Source: SAR86 cluster bacterium AG-390-O18 (GTDB lineage Bacteria; Pseudomonadota; Gammaproteobacteria; Magnimaribacterales; AG-339-G14). From it: a stretch of DNA of 64,000 nucleotides. Shown piece by piece: positions 9,952 through 18,803 of this stretch. The number at the start of each line of letters is the position of its first letter. Within the stretch, counting starts at the first letter, position 1. The position numbers and the translations under genes are program-made. Under the pieces are notes generated by a model that was given only the letters and a program-made list of their open reading frames with translations, ran no database searches and was not told where the DNA came from. The DNA is taken from NCBI GenBank assembly GCA_003279605.1, contig QCHF01000001.1, positions 90,075-154,074 of the forward strand. The letters run 5' to 3'.

Positions 9952-9968
9952 TGGTTAAAAATTAACCA
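9952..9968. promoter_or_regulatory. Inverted repeat TGGTTAA-aaa-TTAACCA
   Basis: Perfect 7-base arms around a 3-base spacer in the OYE/ung gap, consistent with a dimeric regulator site. AT-rich arms raise the chance of coincidence. Confidence 0.3.
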
Positions 9969-10017
9969 ATTTGGCTAAAACACTTCTGTTACAAGGTTCC
10001 AATCAATCTTCCTTATT

Positions 10018-10052
10018 TTATCCAAAGAGTTATCCACAATTTCTGTGGATAA
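10018..10052. promoter_or_regulatory. DnaA-box-like cluster upstream of ung
   Basis: TTATCCAAA (10018-10026) is followed by consensus TTATCCACA (10030-10038) and its exact inverse TGTGGATAA (10044-10052). The 9-mer is the classical DnaA recognition sequence. The flanks are very AT-rich. Three boxes could mark DnaA control of ung, a DnaA-titration site or part of an origin. The inverted pair could alternatively be a plain hairpin or an operator for another protein. Confidence 0.45.
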
Positions 10053-10081
10053 AAAAATAAAATATTTGCTAATATTTCGTG

Positions 10082-10750
10082 ATGGTTGCGAGCTTAGAAT
10101 CATGGAAAGAAGTTGCTACTGAATATGGTTTAAAAGACATTTTAAAACCTATTAGAAAAAAATTATCCGAAGTTTCTTCACAGAAAAAAAAAATACATCC
10201 AAGCAGCAAAGATATTTTTAGGGCATTTGAATTAACGTCTTTTAAAAACGTAAAAATTATAATACTTGGACAAGATCCCTATCATGGTCCCAATCAGGCA
10301 AATGGCCTAGCCTTTTCAGTTAATTCAGAAGTTAGATTTCCTCCATCTTTGCTTAATATATTTAAGGAATATTCAAAAGATTTAAATTTACCTATTCCCA
10401 TTGATGGAAATTTATCAGCCTGGGCAGAACGAGGAGTTCTACTTTTAAATTCTATCTTAACCGTTGAATCTGGATCTCCAGGATCTCATAAGGATTTTGG
10501 ATGGGAACAATTTACTAATCAGATTATTAAAGCCTTAAGTGATAAAAAATCAAATTTAGTTTTCATTCTATGGGGAGCATATGCTCAATCAAAGAAAATT
10601 CTTATAGATTCTTCAAAACATTTAATAATAGCATCACCTCATCCATCTCCATTATCAGCTCACAGAGGTTTTTTTGGATCAAAACCTTTTTCTAAGACTA
10701 ACGATTATCTTAGAAAAAATAAAAATGAAGAAATAGATTGGAAAATATAA
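10082..10750 (+). CDS. ung: Uracil-DNA glycosylase
   Basis: Removes uracil from DNA to start base-excision repair. Family 1 motifs are present: the water-activating GQDPYHGPNQANGLAFSV (Asp about residue 65), LLLNSILTVE, and HPSPLSAHRGFFG with the catalytic His. The length of 222 residues is typical. The ATG at 10082 fits the family better than the overlapping GTG at 10079. A TAATAT hexamer lies 6 bases before the ATG with no Shine-Dalgarno sequence, so a leaderless mRNA is possible. The 3' end faces ygfZ across 3 bases. Identification is secure. Confidence 0.95.
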   Translation: MVASLESWKEVATEYGLKDILKPIRKKLSEVSSQKKKIHPSSKDIFRAFELTSFKNVKIIILGQDPYHGPNQANGLAFSVNSEVRFPPSLLNIFKEYSKDLNLPIPIDGNLSAWAERGVLLLNSILTVESGSPGSHKDFGWEQFTNQIIKALSDKKSNLVFILWGAYAQSKKILIDSSKHLIIASPHPSPLSAHRGFFGSKPFSKTNDYLRKNKNEEIDWKI

Positions 10751-10753
10751 GAT

Positions 10754-11425
10754 CTATAGAATGTTTAAAATTTCCCCGTCTAGAAAAATAGATTTAGTTT
10801 GATCATCTTTATTTTTGAAAAAAACGAAGCCGTATTTACCTTCTTTAGATAAAATCTCTCCAATTTTTTTCCCTGCTTTATTATAAATTGAAGACTCTTT
10901 AATCTCGTCTTGTAAATTATCAGCAATTTTAAGGGCAAATTTCAATTTCCCTCTATATTCCATTCTTGCAATGACTTCTTGGCCATTAAAGCAGCCTTTT
11001 GAAAAATCAATTAGTTCATTATTCTGATAATTAAGTTCATGAGGAGTATATTTTGCGGAAGTATGTTTATTTACTTCCACTATTCCTTCATTGATTAGGA
11101 ATTTCATCCATTCAGAAGAGTTTAGTTCTTCTTCGAAGTTATCTTTGTTATCTTTTTTCAATTTAGCATCAAAAAAAGGAATATATATCTTCATATGTTC
11201 TTCAAAAGAAATAAACAATTCTTCTAAAATTACGATCTTAAATCCATTTTCAACTTTCTTGATCCAAAAAGTTGCCATAACTCTACCTTTATTATTGCAA
11301 ATGCAGGCTGGCATAAAATCCTTATCTGAAATCTTTTCTACATCTATTGTAATTTGCCCTTGTAAGAATTCTCCTGCTTGGGATCCTTCTACAATAAGAT
11401 AAGTATGTTTTTGTGAAAATTTCAT
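10754..11425 (-). CDS. ygfZ: YgfZ/GcvT-family folate-binding protein (Fe-S cluster maintenance)
   Basis: Member of the GcvT-like tetrahydrofolate-binding family. The diagnostic K-G-C-x-x-G-Q-E motif appears as KGCFNGQEVIARMEYRGK near residue 143. In Escherichia coli the homologue supports repair or assembly of certain Fe-S enzymes such as MiaB. At 223 residues it is shorter than the E. coli protein of about 326, so part of the barrel is trimmed. It is divergent from sdhE, an arrangement also found in E. coli (ygfY-ygfZ), which supports both calls. The start codon lies inside the upstream region of sdhE. Confidence 0.85.
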   Translation of the reverse strand: MKFSQKHTYLIVEGSQAGEFLQGQITIDVEKISDKDFMPACICNNKGRVMATFWIKKVENGFKIVILEELFISFEEHMKIYIPFFDAKLKKDNKDNFEEELNSSEWMKFLINEGIVEVNKHTSAKYTPHELNYQNNELIDFSKGCFNGQEVIARMEYRGKLKFALKIADNLQDEIKESSIYNKAGKKIGEILSKEGKYGFVFFKNKDDQTKSIFLDGEILNIL

Positions 11426-11462
11426 GCTTTTTTTATATTTTCCTGATTATATAATTCTTTCT

Positions 11463-11711
11463 GTGAGCAACCTATTAAATAAAGCTAAATTTAAGGCAAG
11501 AAGAGGACTGAATGAATTAGACAAAATCTTTGTGCCTTTTGTCGAAAAAAGGTTCTTATCTTTGGATAATTTTCAAGTTAAACAACTTTTTGAGCTTCTT
11601 GAAATTGACGACGTTTCTTTAGCAGACATTATCATTTATAAAAAAATGGATTATCCAATTGAACTCAGAGAAATATTTGAAGAAATATTTGAATTTTATA
11701 GTGAAATTTAG
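11463..11711 (+). CDS. sdhE: Succinate dehydrogenase flavinylation factor
   Basis: Small soluble protein that promotes covalent FAD attachment to the flavoprotein subunit of succinate dehydrogenase. The RRGLNELDKIFVPF segment corresponds to the conserved RRGMxELD flavinylation motif, followed by a short helical domain with LFELLEIDDVSLADII. A GTG at 11463 gives an 82-residue protein of normal length. An upstream in-frame ATG at 11424 would overlap the ygfZ start codon and add a hydrophobic stretch not typical of the family. The neighbouring ygfZ gene is the expected partner. No sdhABCD genes are in the window. Confidence 0.85.
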   Translation: MSNLLNKAKFKARRGLNELDKIFVPFVEKRFLSLDNFQVKQLFELLEIDDVSLADIIIYKKMDYPIELREIFEEIFEFYSEI

Positions 11712-11712
11712 C

Positions 11713-11740
11713 TGAACTTGTGGACAATACGCATGTCTAT
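11713..11740 (+). promoter_or_regulatory. Candidate sigma-E-type promoter of rpoE
   Basis: TGAACTT at 11713-11719, a 16-base spacer, then TCTAT at 11736-11740 closely matches the sigma-E pattern GGAACTT-N16-TCTGA. It lies directly before rpoE, where autoregulated promoters occur in related bacteria. Confidence 0.6.
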
Positions 11741-11752
11741 AAGGATTAGGAC

Positions 11753-12328
11753 ATGGAAAACGATATAAACATTATTAATCTTGTCAAAAAAGGGGATGTG
11801 AGAGCCTTCGATATCCTTGTGGTTAAATACCAAGATAGACTTGTCTATTCTGTTTATAAGTTTTGTAAAGACTATGAATTGTCTCAAGATATTGCTCAAG
11901 AAGCTTTTGTTAAAGCTTTTAGAAATATTGATAAATTTAGAGGAGAAAGTTCTTTCTATACTTGGATTTACAGAATTGCTATCAATACAGCAAAAAACTA
12001 TTTTTCAAATAAATCTAGAGGAGCTGAAACTTATAATGAAGATGTTCTTGATAGCGCTTTATCTGAGATGTCTTTAAATTCAGATAATCCTGAAACTCTT
12101 TTAGAAGCAGAAGAAATGAAAGATGCTGTTAATCAGGCTTTTCAAAACTTACCTGACGAAATAAGATCTACCTTATCTCTTAGAGAATATGACGGATTGA
12201 GCTATGAAGAAATATCTAAAGTCCAAAACTGTCCAATTGGTACGGTGAGATCTAGAATTTTTAAAGGAAGAGAGCTTATCAACGAAACTTTTTCTAAATT
12301 AGGGCTGTCTAAATCTTGGAGTAATTAA
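11753..12328 (+). CDS. rpoE: Extracytoplasmic-stress sigma factor RpoE/AlgU
   Basis: ECF-type sigma factor that directs RNA polymerase to envelope-stress genes. Region 2 spans roughly residues 20-90 and contains DIAQEAFVKAFRNI and SFYTWIYRIAINTAKNY. Region 4 lies at about 130-185 and contains LREYDGLSYEEIS and CPIGTVRSRIFKGRELI, the helix-turn-helix for -35 recognition. Length 191 matches RpoE/AlgU exactly. The downstream gene is its membrane anti-sigma factor, followed by a periplasmic protease and lepA, the AlgU-MucA-(MucB-MucC)-MucD order of pseudomonads. A sigma-E-like promoter lies just upstream. Confidence 0.95.
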   Translation: MENDINIINLVKKGDVRAFDILVVKYQDRLVYSVYKFCKDYELSQDIAQEAFVKAFRNIDKFRGESSFYTWIYRIAINTAKNYFSNKSRGAETYNEDVLDSALSEMSLNSDNPETLLEAEEMKDAVNQAFQNLPDEIRSTLSLREYDGLSYEEISKVQNCPIGTVRSRIFKGRELINETFSKLGLSKSWSN

Positions 12329-12329
12329 T

Positions 12330-13019
12330 ATGGAATCAAGTGTAGATCAAAGATTATCTTTACTTTTGGATGGCGAAGCCTCCGAATTTGAAACGCGTAG
12401 ACTTGTTGAAGATATTTCCAATAATCCTCATATTAAGAAGCGCTGGCTTGAGATGAATAAACAAAAATCAGCGCTTCGAAGAGAACTTTTAATGCCGAAT
12501 CTTGACCTTTCTTCCAAAATCCAAAACGAACTTCAAAAATCCAAAAAAATAAACAACCAAAAACATCACGATTATCATTTTAGCTGGGGAAAAATTCCCT
12601 ATATGAGGACCTGTTCTTATCTTTTTGGTCTCTGTTTTACTCTCACCTTTTTATTTTTCGAATTTTCCTCCCAACCCAATCAATCTTTCCTCCAAGTCTC
12701 AGCTCCAAAAACCTTAGTTTCCACAATAAATCCAGTCATCCTTGATGATTACGGTAGAAACTTCGATGGAAACCTTCGAAGCTATAAATTCATTTCCAAT
12801 AATCAAGTAGAGGCTAATTATGGAATCAAGGGTTCAAATGCAAATCTTAAGTTAAAATTTTTCCTTGAGGATGGTTCTAACACTATGAAACTATCTTCTA
12901 TTGCTAATGGCGTTACTATTAATACTAGGAAGGGTGACAAATCAATGATTATTAATCTTTCTAGCGATAAATTATCCAACCAAAAATTGATAAGTATTTC
13001 TAATTTAATTTTAGAATAA
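12330..13019 (+). CDS. rseA: RseA/MucA-like anti-sigma factor
   Basis: Single-pass inner-membrane protein expected to hold RpoE inactive until proteolysis. The N-terminal cytoplasmic segment (VDQRLSLLLDGEASEFETRR, residues 5-24) matches the RseA/MucA sigma-binding domain. One membrane helix lies at about 94-112, and a periplasmic region of about 115 residues follows. The start is 1 base after the rpoE stop. The periplasmic part is poorly recognisable. RseB and RseC (MucB, MucC) genes are absent, so how stress is sensed is uncertain. Confidence 0.82.
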   Translation: MESSVDQRLSLLLDGEASEFETRRLVEDISNNPHIKKRWLEMNKQKSALRRELLMPNLDLSSKIQNELQKSKKINNQKHHDYHFSWGKIPYMRTCSYLFGLCFTLTFLFFEFSSQPNQSFLQVSAPKTLVSTINPVILDDYGRNFDGNLRSYKFISNNQVEANYGIKGSNANLKLKFFLEDGSNTMKLSSIANGVTINTRKGDKSMIINLSSDKLSNQKLISISNLILE

Positions 13020-13033
13020 ATAAAAATTCAACT

Positions 13034-14449
13034 ATGCAAAAAAAAATATTTGTATTATTTACTCTCATGATTGTCTCCAGCATGGGTTGGAGCCAATTGA
13101 ACCAAAACGTATCAGATCTTCCCAATTTTTCTTCTCTTGCTGAGCAAGTAACACCTGCAGTTGTCAATGTAAGCGTCACAAAAGTTATTAAATCTCCAGC
13201 TCAAAATGAAATGAGAAGAGGGCCTTTCAACGACCCTTTTTTTGATGACTTTTTTGGCTCTCCTTACAATCCTCCAAACCGTGATAGAAAGGTTGCATCA
13301 GGAGGTTCAGGATTCATCATTTCAGAAGATGGGTATATTTTGACAAATCATCATGTAATTGAAGATGCCTCAGAAGTTGTAGTTAGTCTTCAAGATAGAA
13401 GGGAATTTTCTGCAGAGATAATTGGAAGCGATAAAAAATCAGACGTTGCTCTTTTGAAGGTCAAAACTAATGAAAACCTTCCTTTTTTAAACTTAGGAGA
13501 TTCGGAAAAGGTAAGAGTTGGCGACTGGGTCATGGCAATCGGATCTCCTTATAGACTTAATGCAACAGTAACTGCGGGAATAGTAAGTGCAAAAGCTAGA
13601 AGCGTTCCAGGACAAAGCACTTCATATATACCTTTCATTCAGTCAGATGTAGCTATTAATCCAGGAAACTCAGGCGGTCCTTTATTCAATCTTAACGGAG
13701 AAGTCATCGGCATTAACGCAATGATTTACTCTAATCGAGGAGGGTATATGGGAATTTCCTTCACCATTCCCATTAACTATGCAGATGAAATAGTTAGACA
13801 GATCAAAGAAAATGGATTTGTCTCTAGAGGTTGGTTGGGTGTAGCAGTTCAGGAAGTTACTAAGGATTTAGCAGATTCGTTTGGTTTGGATGTACCGCGT
13901 GGGGCACTAATTGGAAGTGTTTTGAAAGATTCTCCAGCGGAAAAAGCCGGACTAAAAAATGGCGATGTAATTATTGATTTTGATGGACAACAAATAATTT
14001 ATTCAGGCGATCTTCCTCAGATTGTAGGAAGAATACCGCCTGAAAAAAAAGTGAACGCAACTATATTTAGAGATGGAAAAAAAGTATCTGTTCCTGTGAC
14101 AACTGGCAAATTAGATGAAAAAGTTACGCAAGACACAACCGTTGATAGAAAAGAAGAAACCGGAAATATTTTAGGCATCGCCGTCAAAGATATCGCTTCC
14201 TTGTCGGATCCAGAACAAAAACAATTGGGTCAAAACAAAGGAGTCGTGGTATCGAGTGTTTTTCAAGGACCTGCATCTGAAGCTGGAATCAGAAGAGGCG
14301 ACATAATCGATAAAATACAGTTTAAGGATGTAAGTAATATCAAAGATTATGAAAAAATTTCTAAAGCTTTAAAAAAAGGCTCTACCATTGCTTTAAGAAT
14401 TATCAGAGATAAAAACGGTTCTTTTCTCACCCTTAAAATTCCAAAATAG
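13034..14449 (+). CDS. mucD: Periplasmic Do-type serine protease (DegP/MucD family)
   Basis: HtrA-family protease/chaperone for misfolded envelope proteins. An N-terminal signal peptide ends near residue 20. The trypsin-like domain holds His107 (TNHHVIE), Asp137 (SDVALLKV) and Ser213 ([11 protein letters not shown]). Two PDZ domains follow, at about 260-350 and 375-465 ([18 protein letters not shown]). A variable [13 protein letters not shown] loop between signal and protease domains is typical. Its place after the anti-sigma gene matches mucD of pseudomonads, so it is likely in the sigma-E regulon. Catalytic residues are intact. Confidence 0.93.
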   Translation: MQKKIFVLFTLMIVSSMGWSQLNQNVSDLPNFSSLAEQVTPAVVNVSVTKVIKSPAQNEMRRGPFNDPFFDDFFGSPYNPPNRDRKVASGGSGFIISEDGYILTNHHVIEDASEVVVSLQDRREFSAEIIGSDKKSDVALLKVKTNENLPFLNLGDSEKVRVGDWVMAIGSPYRLNATVTAGIVSAKARSVPGQSTSYIPFIQSDVAINPGNSGGPLFNLNGEVIGINAMIYSNRGGYMGISFTIPINYADEIVRQIKENGFVSRGWLGVAVQEVTKDLADSFGLDVPRGALIGSVLKDSPAEKAGLKNGDVIIDFDGQQIIYSGDLPQIVGRIPPEKKVNATIFRDGKKVSVPVTTGKLDEKVTQDTTVDRKEETGNILGIAVKDIASLSDPEQKQLGQNKGVVVSSVFQGPASEAGIRRGDIIDKIQFKDVSNIKDYEKISKALKKGSTIALRIIRDKNGSFLTLKIPK

Positions 14450-14463
14450 GACATAATGCCCGC

Positions 14464-16263
14464 ATGTCGAGCCATGCTTCTATAAATCAGATAAGAAATT
14501 TTTGCATCATTGCGCATATTGATCACGGAAAATCCACGCTCGCAGATCGTCTCATCGAAATATGCGGAGGCTTAAGCGAACGGGAAATGCAAAATCAAGT
14601 GTTGGACTCTCTTGATTTGGAAAGAGAAAGGGGCATTACCATCAAAGCTCAGTCGGTATACCTAGAATATGAGTTGGATGAAGAAAAGTATCAGATTAAC
14701 TTAATAGATACTCCCGGACACGTGGACTTTGCCTATGAAGTATCAAGGTCTTTAGCTGCTTGTGATGGAGCTATTTTACTTGTCGATGCTTCTCAAGGAG
14801 TTGAAGCACAAACTCTCTCTACTTGTTATAACGCTATCGATCAAGGGCTGACGATATTTCCTGTATTAAATAAAATTGACTTAAAACAATCGGATCCAGA
14901 AAGAGTCAAACAAGAGATAGAAGAAATAATTGGCTTAGAAGCAAGCAAAGCACCAGCGATAAGTGCAAAGGATGGGTTCGGTGTTAAAGATTTATTGGAA
15001 AAAATTATCAGAGAAATACCTGCTCCAGAAGGTTCCATTACAGAACCATTACAGGCTTTGATAATTGACTCTTGGTTTGATCAATACCTTGGAATTGTCT
15101 CTTTGGTAAGAGTGGTAAATGGCGAAATAAATCTTGGTGATAAAATTAAATTTTCCTCAAATAATAATGTTCATTTAGTAGAAAAATTGGGAGTCTTTAC
15201 TCCCAAAAGATTAGAAAAAACTAAACTAGTTGCAGGAGAAGTTGGTTTTATCTGTGCCGGAGTTAGAAGTATTAAAGGTGCTCCTGTTGGAGATACCATA
15301 GTTCTGCCTGATAAAAGTAACTCTTTGCCAGGATTCAAGCCAATAAGTCCTCAAGTTTTTGCTGCGCTTTATCCTTTAGATTCTGGTGAATTTGAATCAT
15401 TTAGAGAATCTTTAGAAAAACTAGCGTTAAACGATGCTGCTTTGCAATTTGAACCAGAGCAATCTCAGGCTTTAGGTTCCGGTTTTAGATGTGGGTTTTT
15501 GGGAACGCTACACATGGAAATCATTATAGAGAGACTCCAAAGAGAGCATGGAATTGAGCTTTTGGCTACAGCTCCTACTGTCGTTTATGAAATTTTATTG
15601 AAAAACAATGATGTGATTGAAATTGAAAATCCAAGTAAATATCCTGATCCAAGTTCAATAGAGGAAGTCAGGGAGCCAATAGCTCTTGCAACTATTCTTG
15701 TTCCAGAAGATTACGTTGGAAATGTTATCTCTCTTTGTGTAGAAAGGAGAGGAAGTCAAAAGTCTCTTAGATATGTGGGAGGACAAATAGAATTGGTTTA
15801 TGAAATGCCCATGAATGAAATTGTTCTAGATTTCTTTGACAAATTGAAATCAACCAGTAAAGGATACGCATCTCTAGACTATGATTTTGTCAGATTTGAC
15901 CAAAGTGATATTACTCGAATTGATATCTTGCTTAATGGTGAAAAGGTTGATGCTCTCAACTTCATGGTGCATCGCTCAAAAGCAGACTATAAAGGAAGGG
16001 AACTAACAAAAGCTCTAAGAGAAGTCATTCCTAGACAGATGTACGATGTTGCAATTCAAGCTGCCATTGGAAACAAAATTATTTCTCGAGAGACAGTCAA
16101 AGCTTACCGTAAAGATGTAACAGCTAAACTTTATGGTGGAGATGTAACGCGAAAGAAAAAACTTTTGGAAAAACAGAAAGCTGGTAAGAAAAAAATGCGT
16201 CAGATTGGAAAAATAGATGTTCCGCAAGAAGCATTTTTATCGGTTTTAAAAGTAAGCAAATAA
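14464..16263 (+). CDS. lepA: Elongation factor 4 (translational GTPase LepA)
   Basis: Ribosome-associated GTPase implicated in 30S biogenesis and back-translocation. G motifs are complete: AHIDHGKS near residue 17, DTPGH near 82, NKID near 136 and SAKDG. EF-G-like domains follow, and the LepA-specific C-terminal domain ends in lysine-rich sequence ([18 protein letters not shown]). Length 599 is standard. It lies between mucD and lepB, a conserved order. A CATAAT hexamer lies 6 bases before the ATG, hinting at an internal, nearly leaderless promoter in addition to read-through. Confidence 0.97.
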   Translation: MSSHASINQIRNFCIIAHIDHGKSTLADRLIEICGGLSEREMQNQVLDSLDLERERGITIKAQSVYLEYELDEEKYQINLIDTPGHVDFAYEVSRSLAACDGAILLVDASQGVEAQTLSTCYNAIDQGLTIFPVLNKIDLKQSDPERVKQEIEEIIGLEASKAPAISAKDGFGVKDLLEKIIREIPAPEGSITEPLQALIIDSWFDQYLGIVSLVRVVNGEINLGDKIKFSSNNNVHLVEKLGVFTPKRLEKTKLVAGEVGFICAGVRSIKGAPVGDTIVLPDKSNSLPGFKPISPQVFAALYPLDSGEFESFRESLEKLALNDAALQFEPEQSQALGSGFRCGFLGTLHMEIIIERLQREHGIELLATAPTVVYEILLKNNDVIEIENPSKYPDPSSIEEVREPIALATILVPEDYVGNVISLCVERRGSQKSLRYVGGQIELVYEMPMNEIVLDFFDKLKSTSKGYASLDYDFVRFDQSDITRIDILLNGEKVDALNFMVHRSKADYKGRELTKALREVIPRQMYDVAIQAAIGNKIISRETVKAYRKDVTAKLYGGDVTRKKKLLEKQKAGKKKMRQIGKIDVPQEAFLSVLKVSK

Positions 16264-16265
16264 TT

Positions 16266-17246
16266 ATGTATGAATCAATTTTAATAATTTCAGTAATCAT
16301 AATTTCTATCTTGTTTGCAGCATGGGTTTACTCAGAGAAAAAATTAGATGGTAAATTTTCCAAGACCATCAGTACTGTCTCTTTCCCTTTTCCTCTTTTA
16401 GCTTTGTATGCGGTTTTCAAACTTAACATCAGCTTTGGTTATATTTTAGTTGGTTTAACTTTGGTTTCACTTGCAATTTGGATTATCTCTCGACGAACCG
16501 ATTTAGTGAATTTGCAAAAAGAGGCAAGATCTTTTTTCTTAATTCTCCTTGGCATAACTATTTTTAGATCATTTATTTATGAGCCTTTCCAAATTCCCAC
16601 AGAGTCTATGATTCCTCAGATACAGGTTGGAGATTTTTTGGTAGTGGATAAATTTTCTTATGGCTTAAAAAATCCTGTTGGAAAATCAACTTGGTTTGAA
16701 ACTAGAGAGCCAAACAAAGGTGAGATGGTTGCATTCATTCCAGAGCATACTATTTGCAGCTCACCAATTGAAAATGCTTATCCTGAAAAAAATTTCGATA
16801 GCTCTCAGGAGTATCTCTGGCAACGTTACAGCGAAGCTTGTACTCCCTTGGGTCTTACTTTTGTTAAAAGATTGATAGCCAAAGAAGGAGATGAAGTCAT
16901 TTATCGAAATAAAGAATTGATAGTTAATGGTGAAAAGTTAAAAAGAGAGTTTTTATCTTCAAATGATGATGAAGTTTATTTAAAAGAGTTCTACCAAGAT
17001 AAGTCTTACACGATAAGACTATTACAAAACTATAGGAATCAACTTACATATGGAGCTGAACGTAAATGGGTAGTACCAAAAGATTATTATTTCGTAATGG
17101 GCGACAACAGAGATAACAGCGCTGATAGCAGAAGTTGGGGCTTTGTGCCAAAGCAAAACGTGGTTGGTAAACCAGCTTTTATATGGATGCATTGGGAGTG
17201 CCTAACCTGTCTTCCTTCTTTTTCAAGGAATAAATTTTTGAATTAA
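16266..17246 (+). CDS. lepB: Signal peptidase I
   Basis: Inner-membrane Ser/Lys endopeptidase that removes signal peptides from Sec and Tat substrates in the periplasm. Hydrophobic segments at about 3-20, 35-52 and 55-75 precede the catalytic domain. The Ser is in PTESMIPQIQVGDFLVVDKF (near 116), the Lys in FVKRLIAKEGD (near 200), and box E is MGDNRDNSADSRSWGFV (near 278). Length 326 is close to the E. coli enzyme. It starts 2 bases after lepA and ends 2 bases before rnc, so it is firmly part of the operon. Confidence 0.95.
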   Translation: MYESILIISVIIISILFAAWVYSEKKLDGKFSKTISTVSFPFPLLALYAVFKLNISFGYILVGLTLVSLAIWIISRRTDLVNLQKEARSFFLILLGITIFRSFIYEPFQIPTESMIPQIQVGDFLVVDKFSYGLKNPVGKSTWFETREPNKGEMVAFIPEHTICSSPIENAYPEKNFDSSQEYLWQRYSEACTPLGLTFVKRLIAKEGDEVIYRNKELIVNGEKLKREFLSSNDDEVYLKEFYQDKSYTIRLLQNYRNQLTYGAERKWVVPKDYYFVMGDNRDNSADSRSWGFVPKQNVVGKPAFIWMHWECLTCLPSFSRNKFLN

Positions 17247-17248
17247 GA

Positions 17249-17920
17249 ATGAGTCTTGCCGAGTTAGAAAATTCTATTGGTTATGAATTTAAAAATAAGA
17301 AACTATTGGATGAAGCTATTACGCATAAAAGCATAAACTCTGATTTCAATAATGAAAGGTTAGAGTTCCTTGGCGATTCAGTAATTTCACTTGTTGTTTC
17401 AGAAGCCTTGCATTTTGAAGAGAGTTCTCTCGACGAAGGAAAATTAAGTATTTACCGCTCTAGAATCGTAAGCAGATCTTCATTGAGCAAAGCGGGCCTA
17501 AAAATAAAATTAGATAAGTATTTACATGCAGGTTCAGCGCTTAAGAATAATCAAAACCTAACAGAAACTATCATCGGGAACACTTTAGAAGCTCTTATTG
17601 GAGCTATTTTTCTTGATTCTGATTTTTTAATAGCAAAAGAAATTACCTTATCTATTTTAGATATAGATTTTTCTAAACTTTTATTAGAAGAACAGAAAGA
17701 TTCAAAAACTCTTCTTCAGGAATTTTTACAGTCTTTAGACGAAGATTTGCCTGAATACGTAACTACTGAAAAAAGGCAAAATCGAGAAATTTATTTTGTC
17801 TCTAAGGTAACTTTGCCAATACATAATGTTTGTGGTGAAGGACAAGGAAAAAGTAAAAAATTAGCAGAACAAGAGGCCGCTTCTAACGCTTTAATCATAC
17901 TGAATAAAGATGGAAAATAA
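17249..17920 (+). CDS. rnc: Ribonuclease III
   Basis: Double-strand-specific endoribonuclease that processes rRNA precursors and structured mRNAs. The catalytic signature NERLEFLGDSVISLVVSEAL starts at about residue 34 and a second acidic cluster lies in ETIIGNTLEALIGAIFLDSD near 107. A C-terminal double-stranded-RNA-binding domain (about 155-222) ends in GQGKSKKLAEQEAASNALI. The stop overlaps the start of era by 11 bases, implying translational coupling of the two RNA-metabolism genes. Confidence 0.96.
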   Translation: MSLAELENSIGYEFKNKKLLDEAITHKSINSDFNNERLEFLGDSVISLVVSEALHFEESSLDEGKLSIYRSRIVSRSSLSKAGLKIKLDKYLHAGSALKNNQNLTETIIGNTLEALIGAIFLDSDFLIAKEITLSILDIDFSKLLLEEQKDSKTLLQEFLQSLDEDLPEYVTTEKRQNREIYFVSKVTLPIHNVCGEGQGKSKKLAEQEAASNALIILNKDGK

Positions 17921-18803
17921 ATTTGGTTTTGTTTCGCTATCAGGCCGAACAAATGTTGGTAAATCAACCTTGCTAAATGCTTTCTTTCAAAAAAAGATTG
18001 CCATTACTTCGAGAAAACCGCAGACCACGCGCAATCGTATTTTAGGAATACTCACAGAAGAAAAATCTCAAATCGTTTTTCTAGATACCCCCGGAGTACA
18101 TCTTGGCTATAAAAGGCAGCTTAACAAAGTCATGAATAAAATCGCCTCTCACTGTTATGAAGAGGTAGATCTTGTTCTTTTTTTAATTGATCGTTTTAAG
18201 TGGCAAAAGGAAGAAGAAAATATTCTTAAAAGTTTAAAAAACCTCAATAAGCCTGTAGTTTTAGTCATAAACAAAATAGACAGATTAAGAGATAAAACTA
18301 AGCTATTAGCATTTATCAAAGATATTAGTGAAAAATTTAATTTTTTATCTATTGTTCCAATATCCGCATTGAAAAAAAATAATTTAATAGAATTGAAAAA
18401 TGTAATTTTAAACAATCTGGAAACTGGTCCTCATCATTTCCCAGAAGACTCTTTAACAGAGTTTTCAGATAATTTTTTTATTTCAGAAATAATTAGAGAA
18501 AAAGCAATCAATAGATTGGGCGATGAATTGCCTTATCGTCTGAATGTCGTGATTGAAAAAATTGATGAATCAAAAAAGCTTAAGACCATTTATGCAGCCA
18601 TCATCACTGAGTCCCAAAGTCAAAAAGGAATCATCCTTGGCAAGCAGGGCAGTATGATTAAAGCCATCGGAACAGCTGCCAGAAAAGAATTGGAAAAAGA
18701 GTTTTCAAAAAAAGTGAACCTTCAACTTTGGGTTAAAGCTAATAAAAATTGGACAAACGATATCAACAAGTTAAAAAAATTTGGGCTTGGAGTTGATTTT
18801 TGA
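17910..18803 (+). CDS. era: GTPase Era (30S ribosome assembly)
   Basis: Essential GTPase that binds the 3' end of 16S rRNA during 30S maturation. Motifs: G1 GRTNVGKS near residue 12, G2 and G3 around QTTRNRILG and DTPGV, and G4 NKID near 120. The C-terminal KH domain (about 200-297) contains GIILGKQGSMIKAIGTAARKE split over its RNA-binding loop. Length 297 is standard. The start lies within the rnc 3' end and the stop overlaps the recO TTG start. Confidence 0.96.
   Translation: MENKFGFVSLSGRTNVGKSTLLNAFFQKKIAITSRKPQTTRNRILGILTEEKSQIVFLDTPGVHLGYKRQLNKVMNKIASHCYEEVDLVLFLIDRFKWQKEEENILKSLKNLNKPVVLVINKIDRLRDKTKLLAFIKDISEKFNFLSIVPISALKKNNLIELKNVILNNLETGPHHFPEDSLTEFSDNFFISEIIREKAINRLGDELPYRLNVVIEKIDESKKLKTIYAAIITESQSQKGIILGKQGSMIKAIGTAARKELEKEFSKKVNLQLWVKANKNWTNDINKLKKFGLGVDF

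Larger units (their letters stand above)
9757..10081. other. 325-bp AT-rich gene-free gap between the OYE gene and ung
   Basis: No convincing reading frame on either strand. It holds two short palindromes near the OYE gene side and a cluster of three DnaA-box-like 9-mers near ung. It is the longest gene-free stretch in the window and must contain the divergent promoters of both neighbours. Confidence 0.7.

Noticed and set aside
9757-10081. Declaring this gap to be oriC
   Set aside because: Only three DnaA boxes, no dnaA, dnaN, gidA or rpmH neighbours, and no skew data. Kept as a finding only.
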